Shown: piece after piece, positions 7,657-17,242 of the stretch
Numbering within the stretch: position 1 is the first letter of the stretch
Layout: every line of letters begins with the position of its first letter
Source of the DNA: Candidatus Zixiibacteriota bacterium
GTDB taxonomy: Bacteria > Zixibacteria > MSB-5A5 > GN15 > JACZUZ01
DNA length: 64,000 nt
Direction of reading: 5' to 3'
NCBI GenBank assembly: GCA_024280775.1
Contig: JAJRPM010000002.1
Location: forward strand, 186,001 to 250,000
Made by a program: the position numbers and the translations under genes
Notes under the pieces: generated by a model
What the model was told of the DNA's origin: nothing
Database searches by the model: none
The model's input: the letters and a program-made list of their open reading frames with translations, nothing else

Positions 7657-10600
7657 TTGCCCACCACGCACTGGCGATTATTTGGTTGGCGTTAGTAGGT
7701 GTGACTTACTCTCGTCTGTTGAAACGTCAGGATGGTTTTGACAACAATCGCAATAGTAGTAACAATCTAAACAAAAATACAAAATTCCGCACATTTACGA
7801 TTGCTTCAGGTTTATGTCTGCTTCTTGCGGCGTTAATCTTTTGGCTAAGCGCTTTTAGCGCATATTCGAACTGGTTTGTGCCAACGGTTTACCCGGTACT
7901 AGACTGGTTGCGAATAGCTTTGGTGATAGCCGGAGGAACATTGATTATCTGGGCTTTTATTCAAAAGCTAGAGACTGATGTTGTTCCAGCAGACAAAGGC
8001 GCACAGATTCCCGGGGAGTCAGGTTCAGGGCTTCAGAGCGCGTCTGCCACTAGCGCAGTCAACGATATTCCGCAGACGAGTTTGGCGTCTTTGAATGCGC
8101 TTAGAGTTTCCTTGTCACAGCCCTATCCTTTTGCGGAGTTGGCTCGCGCCGCTCTTACTGGTGTTAGTGAGGTGGCGGGTGTGGCGGCAGGCGCCTTGTA
8201 TGTGCACAATGAGTCAACTCACGAGATGACACTTGTTGCCTCGCAAGGGCTCTCACCTGCACAGGAAAGAGCCTTCGAGAGATTGTCCCTTGGCGCCTCG
8301 GTACTCTCTGAGGTTTTTGCCGAAGGTGAAACATTGATTTCCTCGAGTTTCAGCTCCGGAGTTTCTGCGATTTCCGGGGACATCGGGAGCATTCCCGGGC
8401 CGTATTCTTTGTTGACTCCCATATTTCGTAATAATCAGCCGTTAGGACTTGTTGTTCTTTTCTCGACGGCTGAGCCGCAGCTTTCCAAGTCGCAGATTGT
8501 AACTCTGGCGCAAATGTCAGATATTGTTGCTGATAAGTTTGTAAATGTAAAGTTGCGTGGTGAACTCGCTAGAGCTGAAAAGAGAAGCGCTGAACGTGAA
8601 GAATCTCGAAAGAGATTGACACAGGTGTTCCAGAGAGCGTTTGAGGCTCTTTCGGGAAGTTCCCTTGGAAACTCCGCAGAGCTGGAGGCGATGTGCCAGG
8701 TGCTAGTCGGAATTGGAGGAGCTGATGCGGTTGCATTGGTAGAGCTTGATGAGGCAGGCGCTATACTTCGTTTTGCGGCAACTTCAAATGATTTTCCATC
8801 AACTACTGACGGGTTTGAACGCGCCACGATTCAGGCATTGAAACGACAGTCGCTTGTTCTGCTTTCGAGAGAAAAGCGCGAGACGGCAAGCGGAGGTGAT
8901 TCTTCGGCAGAACGTGAGCCTATGGCTTTGGTTGCCCCTTTGGGTTCCAGTCACGCCGAAGCAGGTTCATCACGAGGCTCTCGAAATGGAATTCTGTTTT
9001 GGAACAGCTATGGGCGTTTCTATCTTGGCGCTGAAGAATTGCATGAATTTCAAGATTGGCTCCGGCCTCTAACTCTGGCGTTGGGTGGGATTTTACGGAA
9101 TCGTATTTCCGGAGCCGCCGCAGGAATGTTGGAGATAGTCAGAGAGCTTTTGCAACCAGTTGCAGGCCCTGATACTGAGAAGACGCGCATGAAACTCTTT
9201 CTTGCATCTATTAGAAGAGTGTTGGGTTTGCAGGAAACAGCTTTGGTATTCAAACGGAGCAGTAACGGACAGCTTCGCCCTATGATGTCATTCGGCGTGG
9301 CGTACGAGGATGTGGCTCAGCTGGTGATTTTGGCCGGTGAAGGCTCTCTGGGACGATGTGCGGCGCTGGGGAATAGCGTAATTGAGGAAGGCTCAGTTTG
9401 TCTTGCCCGGTCTACTGAAGAATATGATATGCTTAATCGTGACGTGTTTGGCGATGGTTTCGCGAGAATGGGCCCTGTGGGGTCATTGTTGATTGCGCCG
9501 ATTACGGTAAACGGCGCCACGCGATTTGTGTTACAGTTCTTTTTTGCGGACGCGGAGATTGCGCGGAATTCAGCCAAAGTAATTCTTCCGTTGTGCCAAC
9601 TCATGGCCCTTGTGATAAGTGTCGAGGAGTTGCAGGTTGAGCGAGGCGCTGATGTCGTAGCGTCAGCTGGAGTGGCTGGCGTCGGGGGCGCTGTAACTGA
9701 TATCGTAAATGACATCAATAATGACCTCTTGACGATAATAGGTAACTGTCAATTGGCCGCCGAGGATCCGAACCTTTCTGGTGGCCTGGACAAACTTCTG
9801 CAATTAGTGATAGATCGCGCGGAACATTCTGCAAAGTTGATGCAGAGTGGAGTCGAATTGAGCGATAGGAAGGTGGATAGCGAGGATGGAAATACCGCTA
9901 CTCTCAATATGACGAAGTCTGAGTCGTCTGCTACGTCGAAGATTGATTCATCAGTATCGTTGACCGAGGAGCTTCGTGAGTTTGCCGCTCAACGTGTAGT
10001 TGGAGGTCAGATTCTTTTGACTGAAGGCAAGGCGCGCGAGGTCGAGTGTCTCCTGGATGGCGACTTCCGTTTGGGCATCGATTCCGGGAAGGCCACGACT
10101 TTGATTGAGAAACTGTGTCATGGGCTAAGCGCTTTGGCTGATGAGCGTGAAATTGTGACAGTCTCGGTTTATGATGATAGGGGCTACTCATATTTGGATA
10201 TTTCGCGACGGTGGCGGAATCTTCCGTTAACCGATAGAATAGGATCTTATGCGCGGTTCGGAGCTCCAGCAGAAGGAATCTTTGATATTTCTGCGGCGAC
10301 TGTGCAAGCCCTCTCCGAGATTGGCGTAGAGATAGCGCTGGATAGACGGAGTAACCGCCCGGCATATGTGACCTTGCGAAACCGGATAGACGTTGATTCA
10401 CGGCGTGAAATGAATCGTGACGCTTCGAAGGGAGCTATCACCAAGGACGTGCCAAGGATATTGGCAATTGACGATCAGACGATGATTCTTGACTTACTTG
10501 GCGCGATGTGCGATTCATTGGGCTACCAAATCGACACTTTTGATTCTCCCGAAAGAGCGATAGCCGCTTTTGAACGTGGAGTCCATGACGTGGTGATTAC

Positions 10601-10829
10601 CGATGTTGCCATGCCGGGCATTGATGGGTGGGAAGTTGCCGAGGCGATAAAGAAGCTCCGCCCTGAGACCTATTTGATTTTTATTACAGGTTGGGAAGAG
10701 GGTCTTTCTGCAGAGCGACTACGTGATTGCGGGGTAAATCATGTTTTGAAAAAGCCATTTCGCCTTGAACAGCTAACAGAATCTCTTCTTCAGGCTGAGC
10801 GTCTTTCAAAGCCAACTGCCACTACTTGA
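7653..10829 (+). CDS. Membrane GAF protein with degenerate histidine-kinase core and C-terminal receiver
   Basis: 1058 residues. Hydrophobic segments near the N-terminus (about 3-20, 48-68 and 80-105) suggest two or three membrane spans. Two or three GAF-like sensor regions follow (about 145-300, 320-470 and 500-650). Next comes a region that aligns by eye with a histidine-kinase dimerisation helix, but the acceptor reads NDINNDLLTIIGN: Asn686 replaces the phosphorylatable His of the usual H-[DE]-x-N-N. The following GHKL-like region (about 770-920) lacks a recognisable N-box and glycine boxes. The C-terminal receiver (about 936-1055) is intact: Asp940/Asp941, phospho-acceptor Asp984 in ITDVAMPG, Thr1012 and Lys1034. 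It would therefore receive phosphate rather than make it, or act as a scaffold. It overlaps miaB by ATGA and precedes an HDOD gene. Confidence 0.75.
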   Translation: MIAHHALAIIWLALVGVTYSRLLKRQDGFDNNRNSSNNLNKNTKFRTFTIASGLCLLLAALIFWLSAFSAYSNWFVPTVYPVLDWLRIALVIAGGTLIIWAFIQKLETDVVPADKGAQIPGESGSGLQSASATSAVNDIPQTSLASLNALRVSLSQPYPFAELARAALTGVSEVAGVAAGALYVHNESTHEMTLVASQGLSPAQERAFERLSLGASVLSEVFAEGETLISSSFSSGVSAISGDIGSIPGPYSLLTPIFRNNQPLGLVVLFSTAEPQLSKSQIVTLAQMSDIVADKFVNVKLRGELARAEKRSAEREESRKRLTQVFQRAFEALSGSSLGNSAELEAMCQVLVGIGGADAVALVELDEAGAILRFAATSNDFPSTTDGFERATIQALKRQSLVLLSREKRETASGGDSSAEREPMALVAPLGSSHAEAGSSRGSRNGILFWNSYGRFYLGAEELHEFQDWLRPLTLALGGILRNRISGAAAGMLEIVRELLQPVAGPDTEKTRMKLFLASIRRVLGLQETALVFKRSSNGQLRPMMSFGVAYEDVAQLVILAGEGSLGRCAALGNSVIEEGSVCLARSTEEYDMLNRDVFGDGFARMGPVGSLLIAPITVNGATRFVLQFFFADAEIARNSAKVILPLCQLMALVISVEELQVERGADVVASAGVAGVGGAVTDIVNDINNDLLTIIGNCQLAAEDPNLSGGLDKLLQLVIDRAEHSAKLMQSGVELSDRKVDSEDGNTATLNMTKSESSATSKIDSSVSLTEELREFAAQRVVGGQILLTEGKAREVECLLDGDFRLGIDSGKATTLIEKLCHGLSALADEREIVTVSVYDDRGYSYLDISRRWRNLPLTDRIGSYARFGAPAEGIFDISAATVQALSEIGVEIALDRRSNRPAYVTLRNRIDVDSRREMNRDASKGAITKDVPRILAIDDQTMILDLLGAMCDSLGYQIDTFDSPERAIAAFERGVHDVVITDVAMPGIDGWEVAEAIKKLRPETYLIFITGWEEGLSAERLRDCGVNHVLKKPFRLEQLTESLLQAERLSKPTATT

Positions 10830-11065
10830 GCGCTGTTTCATTTTGGCCCTACTGTACATTTTTGCGACATCTCCCTTGTTACACTACTCGCCAGTCGAAT
10901 ACAATGTGATTTAGCGCGATATGCGCTCAATTCCGTCTCGAATCCACCCGATACTTATTATAGGGCCAAGAGTCCCAATCGCAACTCTTGCTCGAAAGGC
11001 GCTCTCTTGAATTATTGAGGGTTTTAAAGGAATCGGATATAACACCGCATTTAGATGGAACATCA

Positions 11066-12421
11066 ATGAATACTGTTGCCGAAGATACCCGGATCACTGC
11101 TCTCAAAGAGAGCATACTCGCTGACATTGCCCGGGGTGATAACCTGCTTTCGTTGCCTGCTAATTTGGCAAATGTTCTAGCGGTAATAAATGATGAGCAC
11201 GCTTCGATTGATGCGCTTGCTGACGCCATTCAGAGAGATCCATCACTGACTGCCACGATTATTCGCATGGCGAATACTCCATACTATGGACGCATGACGC
11301 GGTGCAGTTCGCTTTCTGATGCGGTAATGACTCTAGGGAGTTTGACGATGAAGTCAATTGCCCTTACTGCATCGACGTTGAACCCAAAAAATATACAAGA
11401 GCAGTGTGGGATAAAACCCGAGGAGTTCGTTGCGAACTCACTTACAGTCGCCACTTTGGCTCATGAAATAGCTCTTGCAGTAGGATACTCGAAGTCTGAG
11501 GATGCGCTTACTGCTGGTTTGCTTCATGATATTGGCGTGCTGTATTTTATGGGTAATCATAGCGCTACTTATAGTGAGGTTGCAGAAAACGTGGCATCCG
11601 GTGGTGATGTTTTGGAATGTGAGCTGGCTACCTTTGGCATAGACCATACGAGTATCGGCAAAGAGCTAATCAGCCGTTGGCATTTGCCAGATGATATTTG
11701 TGAATGCATCGGAGCGCATCATCATGCCGACGGCGATGTCACAAGAGATATCACTGAATCCGGGGGCGGCGCTCTGGTGAGAATAGTTCAGCTTGCTGTT
11801 GCGGTTGCGGGGGATTCGTATCTGCAACAGCGCCGAAAGCTTGATTGCGATTTGAAATGCGTTAGCAATTTATCTGCTTCACTGAAGCTATCGGATGAAA
11901 AGCTAAGCGAGATAGTCGCCGTTTCTCTCACTAAATCACTAGAGGTGGCGTCAGGATTTGGGATGCATGAAACTTCTGTAGAGCAGTTGATGGCTACCGC
12001 CAACAAAAAGCTTGGGCAGTATTTGAACGCACTGCAAAGATTGATGCGAGATCGCGAAGATTTGAGCGCGAAAATCCTCTCGGAGGAGCGCAGAAAAGGT
12101 GTCGCTGAATCTCGTATTGCAATCATTGCTTCGCTTTCTCATCATATCAACAATTCAGCAATGGTAGCGATGGGTAAAGCAGAGGCTCTTTCTCTGATAT
12201 TGGAGAAGCAGTTGTCTGTCGATGCCTACGCCCCGGTAGGTAAAGATCTACAAACTATTGTGGAGTCAATTGCGAACATCAAGATTGTTTTGGAGAAAAT
12301 GTCACATATAGCTGACAATGATATCATGGCTGTCCACGACCAGACGAATACTCTCGATCTTGATATGTTAATCAAGAAATGTGTGCAGTTGGATAAGTCG
12401 AGCCTCTTGCTTAAAGACTAG
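11066..12421 (+). CDS. HDOD-domain signalling protein with a C-terminal DHp-like helix
   Basis: The ATG at 11066 (GGA 8 bases upstream) is preferred to an in-frame TTG at 10988 that lacks a ribosome binding site. It gives 451 residues. The first 280 or so are an HDOD domain, recognised by LPANLANVLAVIND, DPSLTATIIRMAN, GLLHDIG and FGIDHTSIGKELI. HDOD domains are HD-superfamily relatives used in c-di-GMP, motility and stress signalling. The last 100 residues contain SLSHHINNSAMVAMGKAEAL (His359-His360-Ile-Asn-Asn), which resembles the phospho-acceptor helix of histidine kinases. No ATPase domain follows. A shared role with the upstream GAF/receiver protein, whose acceptor His is lost, is an inference from adjacency. 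Confidence 0.75.
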   Translation: MNTVAEDTRITALKESILADIARGDNLLSLPANLANVLAVINDEHASIDALADAIQRDPSLTATIIRMANTPYYGRMTRCSSLSDAVMTLGSLTMKSIALTASTLNPKNIQEQCGIKPEEFVANSLTVATLAHEIALAVGYSKSEDALTAGLLHDIGVLYFMGNHSATYSEVAENVASGGDVLECELATFGIDHTSIGKELISRWHLPDDICECIGAHHHADGDVTRDITESGGGALVRIVQLAVAVAGDSYLQQRRKLDCDLKCVSNLSASLKLSDEKLSEIVAVSLTKSLEVASGFGMHETSVEQLMATANKKLGQYLNALQRLMRDREDLSAKILSEERRKGVAESRIAIIASLSHHINNSAMVAMGKAEALSLILEKQLSVDAYAPVGKDLQTIVESIANIKIVLEKMSHIADNDIMAVHDQTNTLDLDMLIKKCVQLDKSSLLLKD

Positions 12422-12440
12422 TGAACTGCAAGTCTGAAGA

Positions 12441-12470
12441 TTGACAAGCCCCTAAGTTTCTCTGTACTAT
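12441..12470 (+). promoter_or_regulatory. Sigma-70 promoter giving a nearly leaderless aroC mRNA
   Basis: TTGACA at 12441-12446 and TACTAT at 12465-12470 are 18 bases apart. The expected transcription start (about 7 bases after the -10) falls at or next to the aroC ATG at 12478. There is no Shine-Dalgarno sequence. Confidence 0.6.
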
Positions 12471-12477
12471 ATTCCCT

Positions 12478-13683
12478 ATGATACGTTACTTGACCGCCGG
12501 CGAATCGCACGGCCCGGGCCTGACTCTTATTCTTGAGGGTTGTCCCGCAGGGCTGGCTATTGATTTCGATGAAATCAACTACGAACTCTCGCGCCGTCAA
12601 AAGGGCTACGGGCGTGGCGGGCGTATGAAAATTGAGCGGGACAAAGTTATTCCGCAATCGGGGATTCGTCATGGCAAAACGTTGGGTACTCCGATTTCAT
12701 TCTTGATAAACAATCGTGATTGGGAGAATTGGCAGGATGTTATGCATTCTGTTAATCCTATGCCGGATGATTTGACCGGCCAGAAGGCCAAGTTGGCCTA
12801 TGACAACACGCGGCCTCGTCCGGGGCATGCTGATTTATCCGGAGCCATTAAGTTTCATCATGATGATTTGCGCAATGTGCTTGAGCGGGCATCGGCTCGT
12901 GAAACCGCCGCGAAGGTTGCCCTGGGGGCGATTGCCAAGCAATTCCTGGGGCAGTTCGGCATTGAGTTTGGTTCACACGTGGTGCGAATTGGATCGGTTG
13001 AGCTTGAAGGTTACGATTTGTCATTGTCAGAGATTCGTGAACGCTCGGAGAAATCTGAGGTTCGCTGTGTGGACCCGGCTACCGAAGAGAAAATGGTCGC
13101 GGTGATTCGTGAGGCGATTGTCAAGAAGGACTCTTTGGGTGGAGTGTATGAGGTTCTGGTTGACGGACTGCCGGTTGGCTTGGGTGGATATAGTCAAGCC
13201 GATGTTCGTCTCGATGGCAAACTTGCCGCGGCGGTGATGTCAATTCCGTCAGTTAAGGGCGTTGAGGTCGGGATGGGTTTTGAGACGGCAAGGCGTCATG
13301 GCTCAGAGGTTCATGATCAGATTTACTATGACAAGGATGGCGCCAAACACAGCTCCAAGAACAAAGGCGGCTTCTATCGCAAGACTAATAACGCCGGTGG
13401 GCTTGAGGGTGGAATGACCAATGGCGAGCGTCTGGTCATTCGCGCTGCGAACAAGCCGATTTCGACGCTCTATCAGCCACTTGATACAGTTGATATCAAA
13501 ACCAAAGAAGCCGCTGTTGCAATAGTAGAGCGCACTGACAATTGTGTCACTCCGGCGCACTGTGTAGTCGCCGAGGCGGTGATAGCGCTCACTCTCTTCG
13601 ATGTATTCCTCGACAAATTCGGCCATGACAATATGGACGACATCCAGGCCGCCTGGCAACGGCATATAGATTTCGAGATTTAG
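12478..13683 (+). CDS. aroC: Chorismate synthase AroC
   Basis: Last step of the shikimate pathway: EPSP to chorismate, needing reduced FMN. The 401 residues begin with the family signature (TAGESHGPGL) and include RRQKGYGRGGRM, HADLSGAIKFHH near 115-130, RASARETAAKVALGAI and the C-terminal RTDNCVTPAHCVVAEA. Length is close to the long bacterial form. It starts 7 bases after a -10 box, so translation from a leaderless or nearly leaderless transcript is expected. It stands alone between the HDOD gene and the flagellar block. Confidence 0.96.
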   Translation: MIRYLTAGESHGPGLTLILEGCPAGLAIDFDEINYELSRRQKGYGRGGRMKIERDKVIPQSGIRHGKTLGTPISFLINNRDWENWQDVMHSVNPMPDDLTGQKAKLAYDNTRPRPGHADLSGAIKFHHDDLRNVLERASARETAAKVALGAIAKQFLGQFGIEFGSHVVRIGSVELEGYDLSLSEIRERSEKSEVRCVDPATEEKMVAVIREAIVKKDSLGGVYEVLVDGLPVGLGGYSQADVRLDGKLAAAVMSIPSVKGVEVGMGFETARRHGSEVHDQIYYDKDGAKHSSKNKGGFYRKTNNAGGLEGGMTNGERLVIRAANKPISTLYQPLDTVDIKTKEAAVAIVERTDNCVTPAHCVVAEAVIALTLFDVFLDKFGHDNMDDIQAAWQRHIDFEI

Positions 13684-13786
13684 TATTTCCCCAAAGTTTT
13701 TCCATCGGTTGCGTTTCACCTGTCATCGCAGATGGAGCGCGGTAATCTAGTGGATTACTCGGGCTGATTCGTCTATCTCTTTGGGC

Positions 13787-13813
13787 TAAACATCTAAGCC
13801 CGGAGGCCGATAG
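13787..13813 (+). promoter_or_regulatory. Sigma-28 (FliA) flagellar promoter
   Basis: TAAA at 13787-13790, 15 bases, then GCCGATAG at 13806-13813. This matches the enterobacterial sigma-28 consensus TAAA-N15-GCCGATAA at 11 of 12 positions with exact spacing. It lies 122 bases before fliD and points into the fliD-fliS-flgN-like run. Confidence 0.8.
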
Positions 13814-13935
13814 AAGAAAGGAGAGGGTGTGCAAAAGTTGAGCTCTCTACTTTGTCTATTAGGCCCGCTACATGATTGTGGGAGCTGTTAAAATTATATG
13901 GCATAAACACTTAGTCTCGGAATTGAAGGCAAGTT

Positions 13936-16269
13936 ATGCAAGGAATTGGCGCAGGAAGCGTTACTGGAATCGCCTCTGGGCTTGATACAAACTCGATAGT
14001 TGATGCAATTATCGGGGCCGAGCGCGGGACTGCGGTCTTACTTGAGGTGCGTCAAGCCGAAAAAACCCGAATGGTTTCGGCCTATAAGGCTATTGAGGCG
14101 CGATTTCTAGCAATCCAGGCCAAGCTGGGTCTTTTGAGTAAGGGAGTGACGTTTGACAAGATGAATGTCACGTCCTCTGATGAAGATGGGCTTGGTGTCA
14201 AGAGAGGCGAGGGAGCGGTTGCAGGGACTTTTGACGTGCGAGTCACTCAGCTCGCGCGCAACCATCAGGTGGCCTCACAGGGCTTTGGCAGCCTCGATGA
14301 CAAGGTTCTCGGAACTGGAACGTTTCAGTTTGGGGTTGGTAGCGCTAGTATGACGAGTGTTACCCTCACGGCCAACAACAATTCCTTGAGTGGACTTCGT
14401 GATGCGATAAACAGCGCCGATGCGGGAGTCAGCGCCTCGATTGTCAATGATGGAACCGAGAAGAACTCGTATCGTTTGATTTTGACTTCTACCAAGACCG
14501 GGCTGGCTAACAAGATTGCAACCAAAAGCTCGCTTTCCGGTGGTAGTACGCCTGATTTTGTGGGGGCGAGTTTTGATGTTCCAGAGACTAGTGGGTTTTC
14601 TGCAACTGCTTCTTCATTGGTTACTCTTGGCTCGACTGCATCTTACACTGGAGCTGAGAACAAGACTTATACTTTCACAGTAGCCGGAGTCGGAACGCAG
14701 ACAGTCGGCACAGATATTATCACGCTCAACTACACTGACGGCACAAACAGTGGCTCTATAGTTGTGACTCAGGCAGACACCGAAGTAGCGTTGGCAGGAA
14801 CCGGGTCTGACGGCTTGAAATTGTCTTTTAGCGCAGGAAGTTTGGTTGCCGGCGACACCTTTAAGGTTTCTACTTTTGCGCCAGTTCTGCAAAACCCTAC
14901 TGATGCTAAACTGTCGATTGGTTCGACTGCCGCAGGTGGGGCTCCGATTGAAATTGTCTCTGATTCAAATGAGTTTACCGGCGCTTTGCCGGGTCTGAAT
15001 TTGACTGCCAAGCAAGTTACTCTGGCGGGGCAGTCTATTACTGTCACTGCAGAGCGTGATGTCGAAGGTGTCAAGCAGGAAGTATCAGGATTCATCTCCG
15101 CTTATAATGACGCTATGAAATTCATCGACTCTCAGTTCTCATTCGATCTGGATACTAAGAAGAGCGGTATTCTCATTAGTGAAGGCTTGCTTCGCAATAT
15201 GCAGGAAAGAGTTCGTTCAGCGGCTACTGGCATTGTTAGTGACTTGAAGCAAAAAACCAATACTCTTGCGACAATCGGTATTCGCTCTGACGCCAAAGGG
15301 CTTTTGCGTATTGCCAATTCTTCAGTTTTTGAAAAGGCTGTGAAAGAAAACAGCTCAGAGTTGAAGGTGTTGTTTGGTGATGATATTGTTTCAGACCGGC
15401 CGGAGGTTGAATTGCTTGTTGCTGGGAATGACAGCAAGGCCGGGAAAGATTACAAGTTAGACATTACACAGGCGGCCACCAATGGCGCTCTCTCGGGCGC
15501 TACAATACCGGATCCTGCGACAACTCCATTGGTGATTGATTCAACGAATAACAAATTAACGCTAAAAGTTGATGGTAAGACCTCGAACGGTATTGTGCTT
15601 ACCGAAGGCACATATTCAAGTTTTGACCAATTGGTGCGTGAGATTCAAAAGCGCATCGATGCGGATTCTGAGATAGGTAAGCTCAAGTTAGTTGTTTCTT
15701 CAACCGCTTCCAGCGGGACCGGAAGACTCATCTTCACCAGCGGTTCATTCGGCGCCACCTCGACGATAAATTTGGACAATGCCAATACTACCACAGGGCA
15801 AACTTTGGGCTTGTCAGTCAACGGTGCGATAGCTACTACCGGCAAAGATGTGGCAGGTACCATAAACGGAGAAAAAGCCACAGGCGCAGGGCAGATTCTC
15901 ACCGGCGCGACTGACAACAAAACTACTGACGGTTTGAAATTGAAAATTACTTTTAGCCCCCTGGATGTCATAGAGGGCGCTGAGGCCACCTTCAATCTCA
16001 CCAAGGGTGTTGCCTCAAAGTTGAAGGACTCCCTGTTTAGGATTGTTGATAGCGCCGATGGCTCACTTTCAAGACGAGTTAAAGCCTTGAATGCGCAAGC
16101 TGAAGATATCAAGGATCAAGTATCGAAGATTGATGCGCGTTTGGTTTTGCGTCGTCAGCGTCTTATCGAGCAGTTCCGTCAGATGGAACAGGTCCTGGGG
16201 CAGTTGAATTCCCAAAGTGGGTTCCTCTCCGGACAGCTTGCGAATTTAACATCGAATTTTAATAGATAA
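13936..16269 (+). CDS. fliD: Flagellar filament cap protein FliD (HAP2)
   Basis: Caps the growing flagellar filament and helps flagellin subunits fold and insert. The N-terminal domain is clear: GIASGLDTNSIVDAII at about 12-27 and a helical segment up to residue 75, followed by VKRGEGAVAGTFDVRVTQLA. The C-terminal FliD domain has a coiled-coil end with RVKALNAQAEDIKDQVSKID and RLIEQFRQMEQVLGQLNSQ. At 777 residues it is longer than the 450-500 of enteric FliD. The extra length is in the variable, Thr/Ser/Gly-rich surface-exposed middle. It is the first gene after the sigma-28 promoter, with fliS 69 bases downstream. Confidence 0.93.
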   Translation: MQGIGAGSVTGIASGLDTNSIVDAIIGAERGTAVLLEVRQAEKTRMVSAYKAIEARFLAIQAKLGLLSKGVTFDKMNVTSSDEDGLGVKRGEGAVAGTFDVRVTQLARNHQVASQGFGSLDDKVLGTGTFQFGVGSASMTSVTLTANNNSLSGLRDAINSADAGVSASIVNDGTEKNSYRLILTSTKTGLANKIATKSSLSGGSTPDFVGASFDVPETSGFSATASSLVTLGSTASYTGAENKTYTFTVAGVGTQTVGTDIITLNYTDGTNSGSIVVTQADTEVALAGTGSDGLKLSFSAGSLVAGDTFKVSTFAPVLQNPTDAKLSIGSTAAGGAPIEIVSDSNEFTGALPGLNLTAKQVTLAGQSITVTAERDVEGVKQEVSGFISAYNDAMKFIDSQFSFDLDTKKSGILISEGLLRNMQERVRSAATGIVSDLKQKTNTLATIGIRSDAKGLLRIANSSVFEKAVKENSSELKVLFGDDIVSDRPEVELLVAGNDSKAGKDYKLDITQAATNGALSGATIPDPATTPLVIDSTNNKLTLKVDGKTSNGIVLTEGTYSSFDQLVREIQKRIDADSEIGKLKLVVSSTASSGTGRLIFTSGSFGATSTINLDNANTTTGQTLGLSVNGAIATTGKDVAGTINGEKATGAGQILTGATDNKTTDGLKLKITFSPLDVIEGAEATFNLTKGVASKLKDSLFRIVDSADGSLSRRVKALNAQAEDIKDQVSKIDARLVLRRQRLIEQFRQMEQVLGQLNSQSGFLSGQLANLTSNFNR

Positions 16270-16338
16270 TTGTAGACAGCGTTGTAGCAGTGTACTGCAG
16301 CGAAACCGTGAATTCACATAGGAGGCTAATTCACTAAT

Positions 16339-16713
16339 ATGGCACGTGGCATCGGAAGCTATCAGAAAACCGAAACTCTCGGTAAATCCCCACTTGAATT
16401 ACTACTAATGGTCTATGGCGGCGCTATTCAGGCGATGCAGGACGCCGAAAATGCGTTTGGCGATGGGAATCGCGATTTGGGTCGTGAGAAAGTCGAGCGG
16501 GCCAAGAAGTTTGTGACACATCTCTATACTACACTTGATAATGAGCGCGGGGGAGAAATAGCGCAACGCCTGGGGCACTTGTACGTGTTCATTATTGAAC
16601 GTTTGCAGGTTGCGCAAGCCAGTGGTGATGGCGACGCTCTTCAGGATGTTCGAGAGATATTGGAAAACTTGCGCTCAGGCTGGAAGGGTGTGGAGCAGTC
16701 CACAAACAGTTAA
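16339..16713 (+). CDS. fliS: Flagellin-specific export chaperone FliS
   Basis: 124 residues, usual for FliS. FliS binds the C-terminus of flagellin in the cytoplasm and prevents early polymerisation. The family's start is visible: Y-Q-K-T-E-T near residue 10, then SPLELLLMVYGGAIQAMQDA, the first helix of the four-helix bundle. AGGAGG at 16320-16325 is the ribosome binding site, though 13 bases from the ATG. The fliD-fliS order is conserved across bacteria. No flagellin gene lies in the window. Confidence 0.92.
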   Translation: MARGIGSYQKTETLGKSPLELLLMVYGGAIQAMQDAENAFGDGNRDLGREKVERAKKFVTHLYTTLDNERGGEIAQRLGHLYVFIIERLQVAQASGDGDALQDVREILENLRSGWKGVEQSTNS

Positions 16714-16789
16714 GCAGAGTTAGTCGTACATTATACAGGTAGGCAATTCATACAATCAATTCGATATTACAAGACCGAGACCATAAATA

Positions 16790-17242
16790 ATGCAGTTTAA
16801 TGAAATCACAGAATTAGAGCGCGAACTAATGTCTACTCTCAAAGAAGAGTATTCATTTTACCAGTCATTATATATTCTTGTGGATCGTCAGCGAGATTTG
16901 ATTCGTATTGAGAAGGACGACAAGCTACTGGATTTGTTCGCTGAGATTGAACGTTGTCATCAACGGCTAAAGAAGTCTGAAGAGCGGCTTATGCTATTGC
17001 GCACCAAGAATCCAAAATTGTTTCCTTTGGCTGCTTCTGCGCCGGGAGTGCGCAAATTAGTGACATCTATTACGACTTTGGTGCAGAAGAATATGAAGTT
17101 GGTCAAAGAAAACGAAGATCATTTGCGTGCGAGGCACGGAAGAGTTCGGTCAGAGCTTGACGGATTGAAGAATTCGAGCAAGATTATGGTATACCTGCGC
17201 GAGCGCTCAGACGCTCCGCTCTTTATTGATAGCAAGTCATAG
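16790..17242 (+). CDS. FlgN/FliT-like flagellar export chaperone
   Basis: 150 residues, almost all helical and charged. The N-terminal two thirds fit the FlgN family (chaperones for hook-associated proteins FlgK/FlgL): LxxxLxxEYxxYQSLYILVDRQRDLIR, a short linker, then LDLFAEIERCHQRLKKSEERLMLL. In enterics the gene after fliS is fliT, the FliD chaperone. By position this protein could serve FliD instead. The choice between FlgN and FliT roles is not settled by sequence alone. Confidence 0.65.
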   Translation: MQFNEITELERELMSTLKEEYSFYQSLYILVDRQRDLIRIEKDDKLLDLFAEIERCHQRLKKSEERLMLLRTKNPKLFPLAASAPGVRKLVTSITTLVQKNMKLVKENEDHLRARHGRVRSELDGLKNSSKIMVYLRERSDAPLFIDSKS

